Part shown: in pieces, positions 1 to 7,027 of the stretch | How positions within the stretch are numbered: position 1 is the stretch's first letter | Layout: each line of letters opens with the position of its first letter | NCBI GenBank assembly: GCA_035703895.1 | Contig: DASSXJ010000152.1 | Coordinates: 1 to 37,495, forward strand | From: a bacterium | Lineage (GTDB): Bacteria > Sysuimicrobiota > Sysuimicrobiia > Sysuimicrobiales > Segetimicrobiaceae | DNA length: 37,495 bases | Reading direction: 5' to 3' | The notes under the pieces: model-generated | The model's database searches: none | What the model saw: the letters and a program-made list of their open reading frames with translations, nothing else | What the model was told of the DNA's origin: nothing | Translations under genes and position numbers: made by a program

Positions 1-2
1 CC

Positions 3-719
3 CCAAAGGCGGCGGAGCAGCTACCTGCAACTCCATCCCTCCGGACTCCTCCGCCGCCGCCGGCCTCACCCCACCAGATATCTCGGCCGCTTGTCGCCTC
101 GGCCCCCCAGGTGTCTCCACCGCCTGCAGCCTCAACCCCTAGTGCGTCTCCACCTGCGGCACCAAGCTCCCCGACGTCTTCGCCAACTGCGGCCTCGGCC
201 GCCACCTGGGGTCTCAACCCCCGGACGTCTGCGCCGCCCGCGGCCCCAGCGCCACAGATCACTCCACCCCCTCCTGACCCCAGCCGACTGTACATGGTTC
301 GGGTCGGTCCTGTGTCGGATCGCGAACTCGCCGCGACCATCACCAAGCAACTAGCGGCGGGAGGATTCTCGCAGACGAATGTCACCAGCCGGACGGGATA
401 TCGCGTGGTGTCCGAACCTCTCCCGCGGAGCATCGCCGATGGTGTCATCTCCACATTGGCGGGGCGCGGCTTCCACGGCCAAATCGAGCCGCTGGCCGGT
501 GATACGGTCCAGTTGGTATTCGGCATCTTCAGCTCGCAGAAAGAGGCGGAAACCTTGTCCCAGCGGATCGCCGGGGCGGGATACGACGCATGGGTTCGTG
601 AAGGAGTGATCTACACGCTGCAGCTCGGGCCGTATCCCCAATCTTCTGTGAGCACGATTACCGGAATCGTCAAATCCGCGGCCGCGGCCGCGGCGGTCAC
701 GGCGGATCCTGTGCCATGA
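3..719 (+). CDS. SPOR-domain envelope protein, 5' end cut by window edge
   Basis: The reading frame is open from the first bases of the window, so the true start lies upstream. The visible N-terminal ~85 residues are a Pro/Ala/Ser-rich linker made of degenerate 11-residue units. The last ~155 residues form a SPOR-type region: a first half starting RLYMVRVGPVSD and a second half starting VQLVFGIFSSQKEAETL, the hydrophobic-Q-x-hydrophobic-x-F pattern of SPOR repeats. SPOR domains bind denuded septal peptidoglycan in the periplasm, so a role in cell-wall binding or division is inferred. The stop TGA overlaps the ATG of the next gene (ATGA), which implies translational coupling. By hand count the C-terminal region differs from that of the next gene at only about 20 of 155 positions, so the two arose by tandem duplication. 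What the missing N-terminus carries is unknown. Confidence 0.8.
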   Translation, partial: PKAAEQLPATPSLRTPPPPPASPHQISRPLVASAPQVSPPPAASTPSASPPAAPSSPTSSPTAASAATWGLNPRTSAPPAAPAPQITPPPPDPSRLYMVRVGPVSDRELAATITKQLAAGGFSQTNVTSRTGYRVVSEPLPRSIADGVISTLAGRGFHGQIEPLAGDTVQLVFGIFSSQKEAETLSQRIAGAGYDAWVREGVIYTLQLGPYPQSSVSTITGIVKSAAAAAAVTADPVP

Positions 720-1810
720 AGGTCCTCGGCATCACGCTTTTGCTGGTCGGTGTCCTCGCAGCCAGGGTGATCGCGCAGGGAACGCTAGACGTTTCCACTC
801 CTCCATCGGCCTCATCCTCGGCGCCCTTCCTGATCGTCCCCGGTCAAAGCATCGGACCCGTGCGGTTGGGGACGCCACTGCGGGGGGACCTGGTGCGGCT
901 GGGGCCAGCGAAGGGGACCGCAAAGTTGGACGACGGGACCACGATGTACCGCTGGTACGAGCCGCCGAGCAATATCGGCATCGGCGTGCGAACCAATCAG
1001 AACGGCATGGTGCTCTGGGTGTGGGTCCTGAATGACGCGCGGTACAGTACCAAGGAAGGGCTGCACGTCGGGAGCAGTGAGGCGGAGATCAAGGCCGCCC
1101 TGGGCGTCCCCACCCGTGTCGAGGACGGTTCGCAGGCGAAGACCAGGACGCTGATTTACGAGGCGCTCGGATTGTGGCTCAATATTCAGCTCGATCGGCA
1201 GTTGAATTTTTTCAACACCGTCTTCGATATCGGAGTCATGGTCCCCGCGGCATCCGCGCCGCCCGCGGCCTCGGCCCCCCCGGCGTCCGCGCCGCCTGCG
1301 GCCTCGGCCGCCCCGGCGTCTCCGCCACCTGTGGCCTCGGCCTCACAGATCACTCCGCCCCCTCCTGACCCCAACCGTCTCTATATGGTTCGGGTCGGTC
1401 CGGTCTCGGATCGCGACCTCGCAGCAGCCATCACCAAACAACTGGTAGCCGGGGGATTCTCGCAGTCGAATGTCGCGAGCCGGACGGGATATCGCGTGGT
1501 GTCCGAACCCCTCCCGCGGAGCGTCGCCGAGGGCCTCGTCGCCACATTGGCCGGGCGAGGTTTCCACAGCCAAATCGAGCCGCTGGGCGGCGATACGGTT
1601 CAGTTGGTATTCGGCATCTTCAACTCGCAGAAAGAGGCGGAAACCTTGTCCCAGCGCATCGCCGCGGCCGGATACGACGCATGGGTGCGTGAAGGAGTAG
1701 TCTACACGCTGCAGCTCGGGCCGTATCCCCAATCTTCTGTGGATGCGATTACCGGAATCGTCAAGTCCGGTGCCCCGGGTGCGGCTGTGACCGCGGATCC
1801 CGTCCCTTAG
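716..1810 (+). CDS. Secreted SPOR-domain protein, paralogue of the preceding gene
   Basis: This 364-residue protein begins with a signal peptide (MKVLGITLLLVGVLAARVIAQG). Residues ~40-175 form a globular domain with a motif near GQSIGPVRLGTPLRGDLVRL, a pattern seen in periplasmic proteins of unknown function. Residues ~178-215 are a Pro/Ala/Ser linker of 11-residue repeats, and residues ~215-355 are the SPOR-type region shared with the gene before it. The start ATG overlaps the previous stop. The layout of export signal, unknown domain, flexible tether and peptidoglycan-binding end suggests a periplasmic protein that places its N-terminal domain at the cell wall. The role of that domain is not recognised. 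No regulatory gene is adjacent. Confidence 0.85.
   Translation: MKVLGITLLLVGVLAARVIAQGTLDVSTPPSASSSAPFLIVPGQSIGPVRLGTPLRGDLVRLGPAKGTAKLDDGTTMYRWYEPPSNIGIGVRTNQNGMVLWVWVLNDARYSTKEGLHVGSSEAEIKAALGVPTRVEDGSQAKTRTLIYEALGLWLNIQLDRQLNFFNTVFDIGVMVPAASAPPAASAPPASAPPAASAAPASPPPVASASQITPPPPDPNRLYMVRVGPVSDRDLAAAITKQLVAGGFSQSNVASRTGYRVVSEPLPRSVAEGLVATLAGRGFHSQIEPLGGDTVQLVFGIFNSQKEAETLSQRIAAAGYDAWVREGVVYTLQLGPYPQSSVDAITGIVKSGAPGAAVTADPVP
1250..1345 (+). repeat. Three 33-bp tandem repeats encoding the Pro/Ala linker
   Basis: Units start at 1250, 1283 and 1316. The first two match almost exactly, each opening GCRTCCGCGCCGCC; the third is more diverged and incomplete. Each unit encodes 11 residues of the type ASAPPAASAPP. 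The in-frame period means copy number can change linker length without breaking the SPOR domain. A more degenerate version of the same unit lies at about 111-250 in the upstream paralogue. Confidence 0.8.
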
Positions 1811-1898
1811 TCCCTTAGCTCGGCCGCTCAGTGAACATGGCGCGCGGGCCGTCTGGCGGTGCCCGGACGTGATGCGCGTGTCAGGCGAAGGGTCACGT

Positions 1899-1913
1899 TT
1901 CTCGTAACGAGAA
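1899..1913. promoter_or_regulatory. Perfect inverted repeat, possible operator
   Basis: TTCTCG-TAA-CGAGAA is a 6-bp perfect dyad with a 3-bp spacer, about 60 bp upstream of the molybdoenzyme start. The following bases (TAGTAAT, 1914-1920) could serve as a -10 element, with GGTCAC near 1891 as a weak -35. That would put the dyad between the promoter elements, where a dimeric regulator would act as a repressor. The dyad is seen; the promoter and regulator are inferred. Confidence 0.4.
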
Positions 1914-1958
1914 TAGTAATCGCACTCGGATTGTGGGTCGCAGCTGATGGATGCCCGA

Positions 1959-1965
1959 GAGGAGG
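1959..1965 (+). promoter_or_regulatory. Shine-Dalgarno that fixes the molybdoenzyme start
   Basis: The purine run GAGGAGG (within 1957-1965) lies 6 nt before the ATG at 1972. It falls inside the reading frame that would begin at the earlier ATG at 1951, so 1972 is the better start. Confidence 0.7.
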
Positions 1966-1971
1966 CACCGA

Positions 1972-3210
1972 ATGCGCGGGGATGATCTGCTCGACGAGCA
2001 CACCTACAACCAAGTGAGAGGCGACCAGTTCGTCCGCGAGCAGGCGAAGGGGGCGGGGCTGTCGCGTAGGCGCCTGCTCCAGATCCTGACCGCCGGAGCG
2101 GGTGCGGCGGCCGTGGGGGGCGTCGGGCTGCGTGCGGTCGACGCGCAGACCCCCACCGACCTTGTGGTCAAGCCGACTCCCCCGGAATTCTTCTACGACC
2201 TCGGCAGCAACAAGGAGATGCGCTGGGAGGTCATGTACACGCGGGGTTACGTCGTCCCGAACGAATTGTTTTTTGTCCGCGACCACAGCCGGAGCGCACG
2301 TCTCGACGCTGCGTCCTGGCGGCTACGGGTGGAGGGCTCCGGTGTGTCGAGCCCCCGGGAGTTCACGTACAATGAAATCCTTGCTCTGCCGTCGGTGTCG
2401 GTCATGCGGTTCGTAGAGTGCGCCGGAAACGGTCGGAGCTTCTTCGAGGCGCCGTACGGGAAGAAGGCGCAAGGCGGGCAGTGGAAGTTGGGAGCGGTTG
2501 GAGTGGCGGAGTGGACCGGGGTCCCTCTGCGTGAAGTGCTGGACCGGGCGGGGCTCAAGCGCACCGCCCAGGACGTGATGCCCGAGGGGCTGGATGAGCT
2601 GAAGGTGCGCCGGCCGATGCCCATCGCAAAAGCCCTCGCCGACGACACGCTTCTCGTGTACGCCATGAATGGGCAGACCCTCCCGCCGGACCACGGATTC
2701 CCCGTCCGGGTCCTGGTTCCCGGTTGGATCGGCGTGGCGAATATCAAGTGGGTAGGACGGATTGAGGTCTCGGAGCAGCCGTTGTCCTCCGCTTGGAATA
2801 CCGAATCGTATATCCTGATCGGTCCTGGGTACCATCCAAACCCTCCGGCCAAAGGTCCGGTGCTCACTCTTCAGAACGTAAAAAGTGCGTTTGAGTTACC
2901 TTGGGATGCGGAACTCCCGGCCGGACGGCGTCTGCTGCGCGGGCGGTCCTGGTCGAGCCACGGGAAGATTGCCAAGGTGGAGGTCAGCTTGGATCGCGAG
3001 ATCACCTGGCGGGAGGCGCGCCTGAGGGAGCCTAATATCGCGCAGGCCTGGGTACGGTGGGACCTGGATTGGGACGCGCGACCTGGCGGCTACAGCCTGC
3101 GGGCACGAGCGACAGACGAGCGGGGCAACAGGCAGCCGGCAACCGTCCCGTGGAACGACCAGGGATACTTGTATGGCGGGGTCGTCGGTCACCCCCTGAC
3201 GGTGCGATGA
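1972..3210 (+). CDS. Sulfite-oxidase-family molybdopterin oxidoreductase, Tat-exported
   Basis: This 412-residue protein starts at the ATG preceded by a strong Shine-Dalgarno. A Tat signal (SRRRLLQ, residues 31-37, then an Ala/Gly-rich hydrophobic stretch ending VDAQ) predicts export in folded form with its cofactor. The Mo-binding domain follows: MRFVECAGNGRSFFE carries the Cys (about residue 150) that ligates molybdenum in this family, and GWIGVANIKWVGRIEV is typical of the same fold. The C-terminal ~110 residues match the Mo-co dimerisation domain. Family members oxidise sulfite (SoxC, SorA type) or reduce oxidised methionine or other S/N-oxides; the presence of the dimerisation domain favours sulfite oxidation. 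No heme domain or c-type cytochrome gene is adjacent. The next gene is a cupredoxin 22 bp downstream and is a plausible electron partner. The substrate is inferred. Confidence 0.88.
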   Translation: MRGDDLLDEHTYNQVRGDQFVREQAKGAGLSRRRLLQILTAGAGAAAVGGVGLRAVDAQTPTDLVVKPTPPEFFYDLGSNKEMRWEVMYTRGYVVPNELFFVRDHSRSARLDAASWRLRVEGSGVSSPREFTYNEILALPSVSVMRFVECAGNGRSFFEAPYGKKAQGGQWKLGAVGVAEWTGVPLREVLDRAGLKRTAQDVMPEGLDELKVRRPMPIAKALADDTLLVYAMNGQTLPPDHGFPVRVLVPGWIGVANIKWVGRIEVSEQPLSSAWNTESYILIGPGYHPNPPAKGPVLTLQNVKSAFELPWDAELPAGRRLLRGRSWSSHGKIAKVEVSLDREITWREARLREPNIAQAWVRWDLDWDARPGGYSLRARATDERGNRQPATVPWNDQGYLYGGVVGHPLTVR

Positions 3211-3232
3211 TTCGAAGATCGTCGCGTGCTCG

Positions 3233-3634
3233 ATGATCGGATACTCGACCGGCCGGGGGCCCGCACGGGTACGGATCGCGGTCATGGCGTTGGCAATTCT
3301 CCTGGCATTCGGCGCGGCGTTGTTTTTCGCGCGCTCGAGCCCAAGTGCTCCGCCCCCGGTAGGATTGATCGCCAAAGAGTTCCTGTTCGACCCCAAAGGA
3401 GTCACCGTGGGGACCGGCGAGATCGCGTTCGTCGTCAAGAATCAAGGCGCCATCGAGCACAACCTTGTGCTCGAGGTCCCCGGAGGGAAGACGGTGACCC
3501 TGATCGCCATCATCGAGCCCGGCCAGATCGGGAAGGGCACGGTCTCGCTGCCCGCGGGAATCTATACCATGTACTGCAGTTTGCCGGGCCACAGGGATGC
3601 TGGAATGGCGGCAACCCTCCGCGTGAGTCCGTAG
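3233..3634 (+). CDS. Membrane-anchored cupredoxin (type 1 copper protein)
   Basis: This 133-residue protein has an N-terminal hydrophobic anchor (residues ~14-33, VRIAVMALAILLAFGAALFF), a short Pro/Ser spacer and a single plastocyanin-like domain. All four type 1 copper ligands are visible: His76 (IEHNL), then Cys115, His120 and Met125 in YCSLPGHRDAGM. It should be an outward-facing one-electron carrier. It follows the Mo oxidoreductase by 22 bp on the same strand, so the two are probably co-transcribed, and the cupredoxin may take the place of the cytochrome c that usually accepts electrons from sulfite dehydrogenases. The start ATG lacks a clear Shine-Dalgarno; Met18 is an alternative but would shorten the anchor. 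Confidence 0.88.
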   Translation: MIGYSTGRGPARVRIAVMALAILLAFGAALFFARSSPSAPPPVGLIAKEFLFDPKGVTVGTGEIAFVVKNQGAIEHNLVLEVPGGKTVTLIAIIEPGQIGKGTVSLPAGIYTMYCSLPGHRDAGMAATLRVSP

Positions 3635-3649
3635 GAGACGACGCTAGTG

Positions 3650-3910
3650 CTAGTGAGTGTGCCCAATCAAGAGGATGGCGATCCACAAGAGCGTCAAGGT
3701 GGCAAGGAAAAGGAGTACGGTGACCCACAGCAGGATGTCGGTGCTGGCATTCAAGCGTCGGGTTTCTCGGAGGGAAAGGTACGCGATCATCGGCATGAGC
3801 CTCGCGATCGTTGAGGACGCGTATGGTCGTTCGTCCACAACGCGCAGCAGTTTGATGATGTCCTCCTCAGAGACCAACGGCGTTTCTTGAGGTTTTCGTT
3901 TCCACCACAT
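3650..3910 (-). CDS. Small single-pass membrane protein, function unknown
   Basis: The predicted 86-residue protein has a charged N-terminal half (SEEDIIKLLRVVDERPYASS) and a strongly hydrophobic C-terminal helix (residues ~60-82, LLWVTVLLFLATLTLLWIAI) ending in GHTH. A GGGGGG-TGAG purine tract lies upstream of its ATG on the minus strand. It is convergent with the cupredoxin gene (15-bp gap) and divergent from the DUF4331 gene. The clear membrane helix and the purine tract favour this strand over the overlapping plus-strand frame, whose translation has no such features. No family is recognised. Confidence 0.6.
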   Translation of the reverse strand: MWWKRKPQETPLVSEEDIIKLLRVVDERPYASSTIARLMPMIAYLSLRETRRLNASTDILLWVTVLLFLATLTLLWIAILLIGHTH

Positions 3911-3976
3911 TCATCTCACCCCCCGCCATTCAGTCCTACGGCATGGCATCTCCGTCTTCCTGGACCGGCCCGAAAC

Positions 3977-3997
3977 CCCGACCCCCCGCCGGTCGGG
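3977..3997. other. GC-rich inverted repeat in a divergent intergenic region
   Basis: CCCGACC (3977-3983) pairs with GGTCGGG (3991-3997) across a 7-nt C-rich loop. It lies between the divergent small membrane protein and DUF4331 genes. No T-run follows, so it does not look like an intrinsic terminator. An operator or a 5' leader hairpin is possible. The rest of this ~160-bp gap shows no convincing promoter by eye. Confidence 0.35.
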
Positions 3998-4073
3998 TGA
4001 TCCATGATGCGTTCGCCTGCGTACTCTTCTCACGGTCAACAAACACCAGGCACGAGAGCGATTGGAGGAGAGT

Positions 4074-5606
4074 ATGCGGGGGGCCAGACGTCTTCGTGCA
4101 GTGCTGTGTGGAGTGGTGGCGGTCGCGCTTGTCTCGGTCGTACTGGGGCCCCCACCGCCCACCTTGAGAGCTTCGAGCCACCGGGACGCGCCGCTGATCA
4201 CGGAGGACCCAACGGCCGATAATACCGACGTCTACGCGTGGGTCGATCCCAGCCGCCCAGATTTTGTCACGGTCGTCTCCAACTGGATTCCGTTTGAGGA
4301 ACCGACAGAGGGGCCCAACTTCTACCGGTTCTCGGACCAGGTTCTGTACAAGATCTCGATTGTGGTCAACCGCAATGGGCACCTGCGGAGGGCGCTGGAC
4401 TACGAGTTTCGGTTCCACACCAAGATCGTCAACGGGAACACGTTTCAGTACAACACGGGGCTGATCGGGCTGCCGGGGTTGAACCCGTCCTCGCCGTACC
4501 CGAACCTCAACATCCGCCAGAGCTACACCATGACGGAAATCCGGCACGAGCGGGGCGACGACGCCGATCGCACCGTCCTCTTCCGCAACGCGCGCACGGC
4601 GCCGATCAACGTGGGCCCCAACTCCACCGGAGCGTGCAGTCAGGTCGTTGTGATGCTTCACGGCGTTCCCCATGCGGTGGAGAGCTGTCCCTATTACGTC
4701 GGCCTGGCCAACGCCGCCATCCTCACGATCGCCGGCCGAAGTGGGGCGCGGGTCTTCGCCGGTCCCCGTTCCGAGCAGTTCTTCGTCGACCTGGCGGCGT
4801 CGTTCGACCGCCTGGGGGGATTGTCGAATGAGGTCCGCAACCCTGGGGTCAACTCCACGAAGGGCTTCAACGTCCACAGCATCGCCCTGGAGATCCCGAC
4901 CAAACTTCTCGATCGGCTGGGCGCCAATGGGAAGATTGGCGTGTGGTCGTCGTCGAGCCGGATGAGGGTCCCCGTCCTCGACACCGACGAAGTCAGCGGG
5001 GACGACAGCCGCTGGGTCCAGGTGTCCAGGCTTGGCTTTCCGCTCGACAACGAGGTCCTGCAGCCCCTCCGGGCTAAGGACCAGTTCAATGCCACAACGC
5101 CGTTTCAGGATGAAAACCTGTTCGCCAACTTTATCGTGAATCCGGGAAACACCCAGGGGTCGCAGTCGCTGGTCAACCTCCTCAGCGGGATTACCGGCTG
5201 CACGGATTTGAACAACCGTGCCGATCTGCAGGCCATCATCCTGACGGGCATCCCGACGGGAGTGCTGCCGGGCCTGGACAACTTCACCGGCCCTGAACGC
5301 GCCGACCTCCTGCGGCTCAACTATCGGATCCCTCCCACGCAGGGCATCGACCCCAACAATCCCGGCAACAACCGGCTGGGGATCCTCGTAGGGGACAACG
5401 CGGGGTTCACGAACGGCCGCCGTCCCTTCGACGACACGGTGGACATCGCGCTCAAGGCTGTCGGTGGTGCCGCCCAGGCCCTGGTGGGCCTGACCCCGTG
5501 CGCGGCCGCCGCGAATCTCACCGACAACGTCGCCGGCCCCGACACGCCGTTCTTGACCGTGTTTCCCTATCTCGGCACCCCGCTCTCGGGGTTTGGCAAG
5601 CATTGA
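4074..5606 (+). CDS. Secreted DUF4331 family protein
   Basis: This 510-residue protein starts at the ATG at 4074, preceded by GGAGGAG (4064-4070); a TTG at 4062 in the same frame is less likely because it overlaps that Shine-Dalgarno. It has a signal peptide (residues ~1-30) and then opens with ASSHRDAPLITEDPTADNTD, the hallmark start of DUF4331 proteins, with the family's DVYAWV segment next. The length is usual for the family. DUF4331 proteins are secreted or periplasmic and have no established biochemical function. The conserved His and Asp residues near the mature N-terminus could bind metal, but that is a guess. A TPR protein gene begins 25 bp after the stop, so the two are probably co-expressed. 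Confidence 0.88.
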   Translation: MRGARRLRAVLCGVVAVALVSVVLGPPPPTLRASSHRDAPLITEDPTADNTDVYAWVDPSRPDFVTVVSNWIPFEEPTEGPNFYRFSDQVLYKISIVVNRNGHLRRALDYEFRFHTKIVNGNTFQYNTGLIGLPGLNPSSPYPNLNIRQSYTMTEIRHERGDDADRTVLFRNARTAPINVGPNSTGACSQVVVMLHGVPHAVESCPYYVGLANAAILTIAGRSGARVFAGPRSEQFFVDLAASFDRLGGLSNEVRNPGVNSTKGFNVHSIALEIPTKLLDRLGANGKIGVWSSSSRMRVPVLDTDEVSGDDSRWVQVSRLGFPLDNEVLQPLRAKDQFNATTPFQDENLFANFIVNPGNTQGSQSLVNLLSGITGCTDLNNRADLQAIILTGIPTGVLPGLDNFTGPERADLLRLNYRIPPTQGIDPNNPGNNRLGILVGDNAGFTNGRRPFDDTVDIALKAVGGAAQALVGLTPCAAAANLTDNVAGPDTPFLTVFPYLGTPLSGFGKH

Positions 5607-5631
5607 GCTTCCGCCCTCTCCTGCACGGTTC

Positions 5632-6972
5632 ATGAGACGGCGGCTGGGGCGGGTCGACCTGCGGGGCCTGGTCCTTGCGGGAATGTTGGTCGTGGTCGGC
5701 GCCCTGGTCATCGGCGCGGACCGGCCGGCTCGGGTCGCCTCCGCAAGGCTGCCCGTCTTCCCCCAGGGACGATTCGCTCCGGGGGACTCGCTGCCGGACC
5801 AACAGATCCGATTCTACCAGGATCGCCTCGCGGACAATTCGCGCGACGCGCTCTCGTGGGACATGCTGGCCATCGGCTACATGCGCAAGCTCCGTGAGTC
5901 GGGTGATCCTGGATATGCGCTCCGGGCCGAGGAGTCCCTCCGTCGGGCCCTCGCCGCGGATCCGCGGGACGGCCAGGCGTCCGGCCTCCTCGCCTGGGTG
6001 GCGCTGGTGAAGCACGAATTCGCCGGCGCGGCCGCGCAGGCGGAGGCGTTGATCCGTGAGTCTCCATCCGACGACATGCTGTACGGCATCCTTGGGGACG
6101 CCGACGTCGAACTCGGCCGGTATGGGGAGGCCAGGCAGGTCTTGCAGCGCATGATGGACCTCAAGCCGGGCCCAGCGGCGTACACGCGCGCCGCCTACCT
6201 CCGCCAGCTGCACGGGGATATTCAGGGCGCGATCCACCTGATGCAGTTTGCCGTGGAGGCGGCGAGCCCTCGTGATCGAGAGAACCTGGCCTGGACTCGG
6301 GTTCAGCTGGGGAACCTCTACTTCGGCCGCGGCGATCTTGCCGGCGCGGAAACGCAGTACGCAGCGGCCCTACGCGTCTACCCAGGATATCTCTACGCGC
6401 TCGCGGGCCTGGGGGGCGTCCGGGGGGCCCAGGGCCGTTTTGACGACGCGATCCCCCTGTACGAGAAGTCGCTCGCGGTCATCCCCCTCCCCGTGGTTGC
6501 GGAGGCGCTCGGTGATCTGTATCTCCGTTTAGGAAGGCGGGAGGAGGCGGAGCGCGAGTTCTCTCTGGTCGAGTACATCGGTCGGCTGACCCAGCTCAAC
6601 CGAGCCGTGTACAATCGGGACTTGGCGTACTTCTACGCCGATCACCAGCGGCACCTCGATCAGGCGGTGGCGCTGGCCGAGCGCGAGGCCATGCAGCGCC
6701 ATGATGTGTACACGGACGATACGCTGGCCTGGGCCGACTTCCAGGTCGGCCGGTACGTCGAGGCGGACCGTTTGATGGCTCGGGCCCTGTCCTTGGGGAC
6801 ACGCGATGCGCTTCTCCTTTACCATGCGGGGATGATCGCGAGGGGGCTGGGAGACCACCCGCGGGCGGCACGCTACCTCGAGCAGGCCCTGCGGACGAAC
6901 CCGTACTTCCACATCCTGCACGCGGGCGAGGCCCGGCGCGTTCTGCACGACCTGCGCCCTGGAATTCCCTGA
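5632..6972 (+). CDS. Exported tetratricopeptide repeat protein
   Basis: The chosen ATG gives 446 residues with an N-terminal export signal or anchor (residues ~12-28, GLVLAGMLVVVGALVIG). A TTG at 5593 in the same frame would overlap the DUF4331 gene and add 13 residues; neither start has a good Shine-Dalgarno. From residue ~55 to the end the protein is helical repeats of TPR type, roughly eight or nine. Clear units are YALRAEESLRRALAADPRD, AGAETQYAAALRVYPGYLYA and PRAARYLEQALRTNPYFHI. TPR proteins act as protein-protein scaffolds. Its tight coupling to the DUF4331 gene suggests the two proteins work together outside the cytoplasm. It ends 55 bp before the convergent PilX-like gene, with no clear terminator between them. 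Confidence 0.82.
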   Translation: MRRRLGRVDLRGLVLAGMLVVVGALVIGADRPARVASARLPVFPQGRFAPGDSLPDQQIRFYQDRLADNSRDALSWDMLAIGYMRKLRESGDPGYALRAEESLRRALAADPRDGQASGLLAWVALVKHEFAGAAAQAEALIRESPSDDMLYGILGDADVELGRYGEARQVLQRMMDLKPGPAAYTRAAYLRQLHGDIQGAIHLMQFAVEAASPRDRENLAWTRVQLGNLYFGRGDLAGAETQYAAALRVYPGYLYALAGLGGVRGAQGRFDDAIPLYEKSLAVIPLPVVAEALGDLYLRLGRREEAEREFSLVEYIGRLTQLNRAVYNRDLAYFYADHQRHLDQAVALAEREAMQRHDVYTDDTLAWADFQVGRYVEADRLMARALSLGTRDALLLYHAGMIARGLGDHPRAARYLEQALRTNPYFHILHAGEARRVLHDLRPGIP

Positions 6973-7027
6973 ACGGGCTGCTTCCGTGCGCCGCGCCGCT
7001 GGATGGCAGCACCGGGAAGTGGGGAGC

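Noticed and set aside
3936-5711. A 591-codon open frame on the minus strand opposite the DUF4331 gene
   Set aside because: Its translation is Arg/Asp/Val-rich with no domain, typical of the antisense of a high-GC gene. The plus-strand product has a signal peptide and a known family signature.
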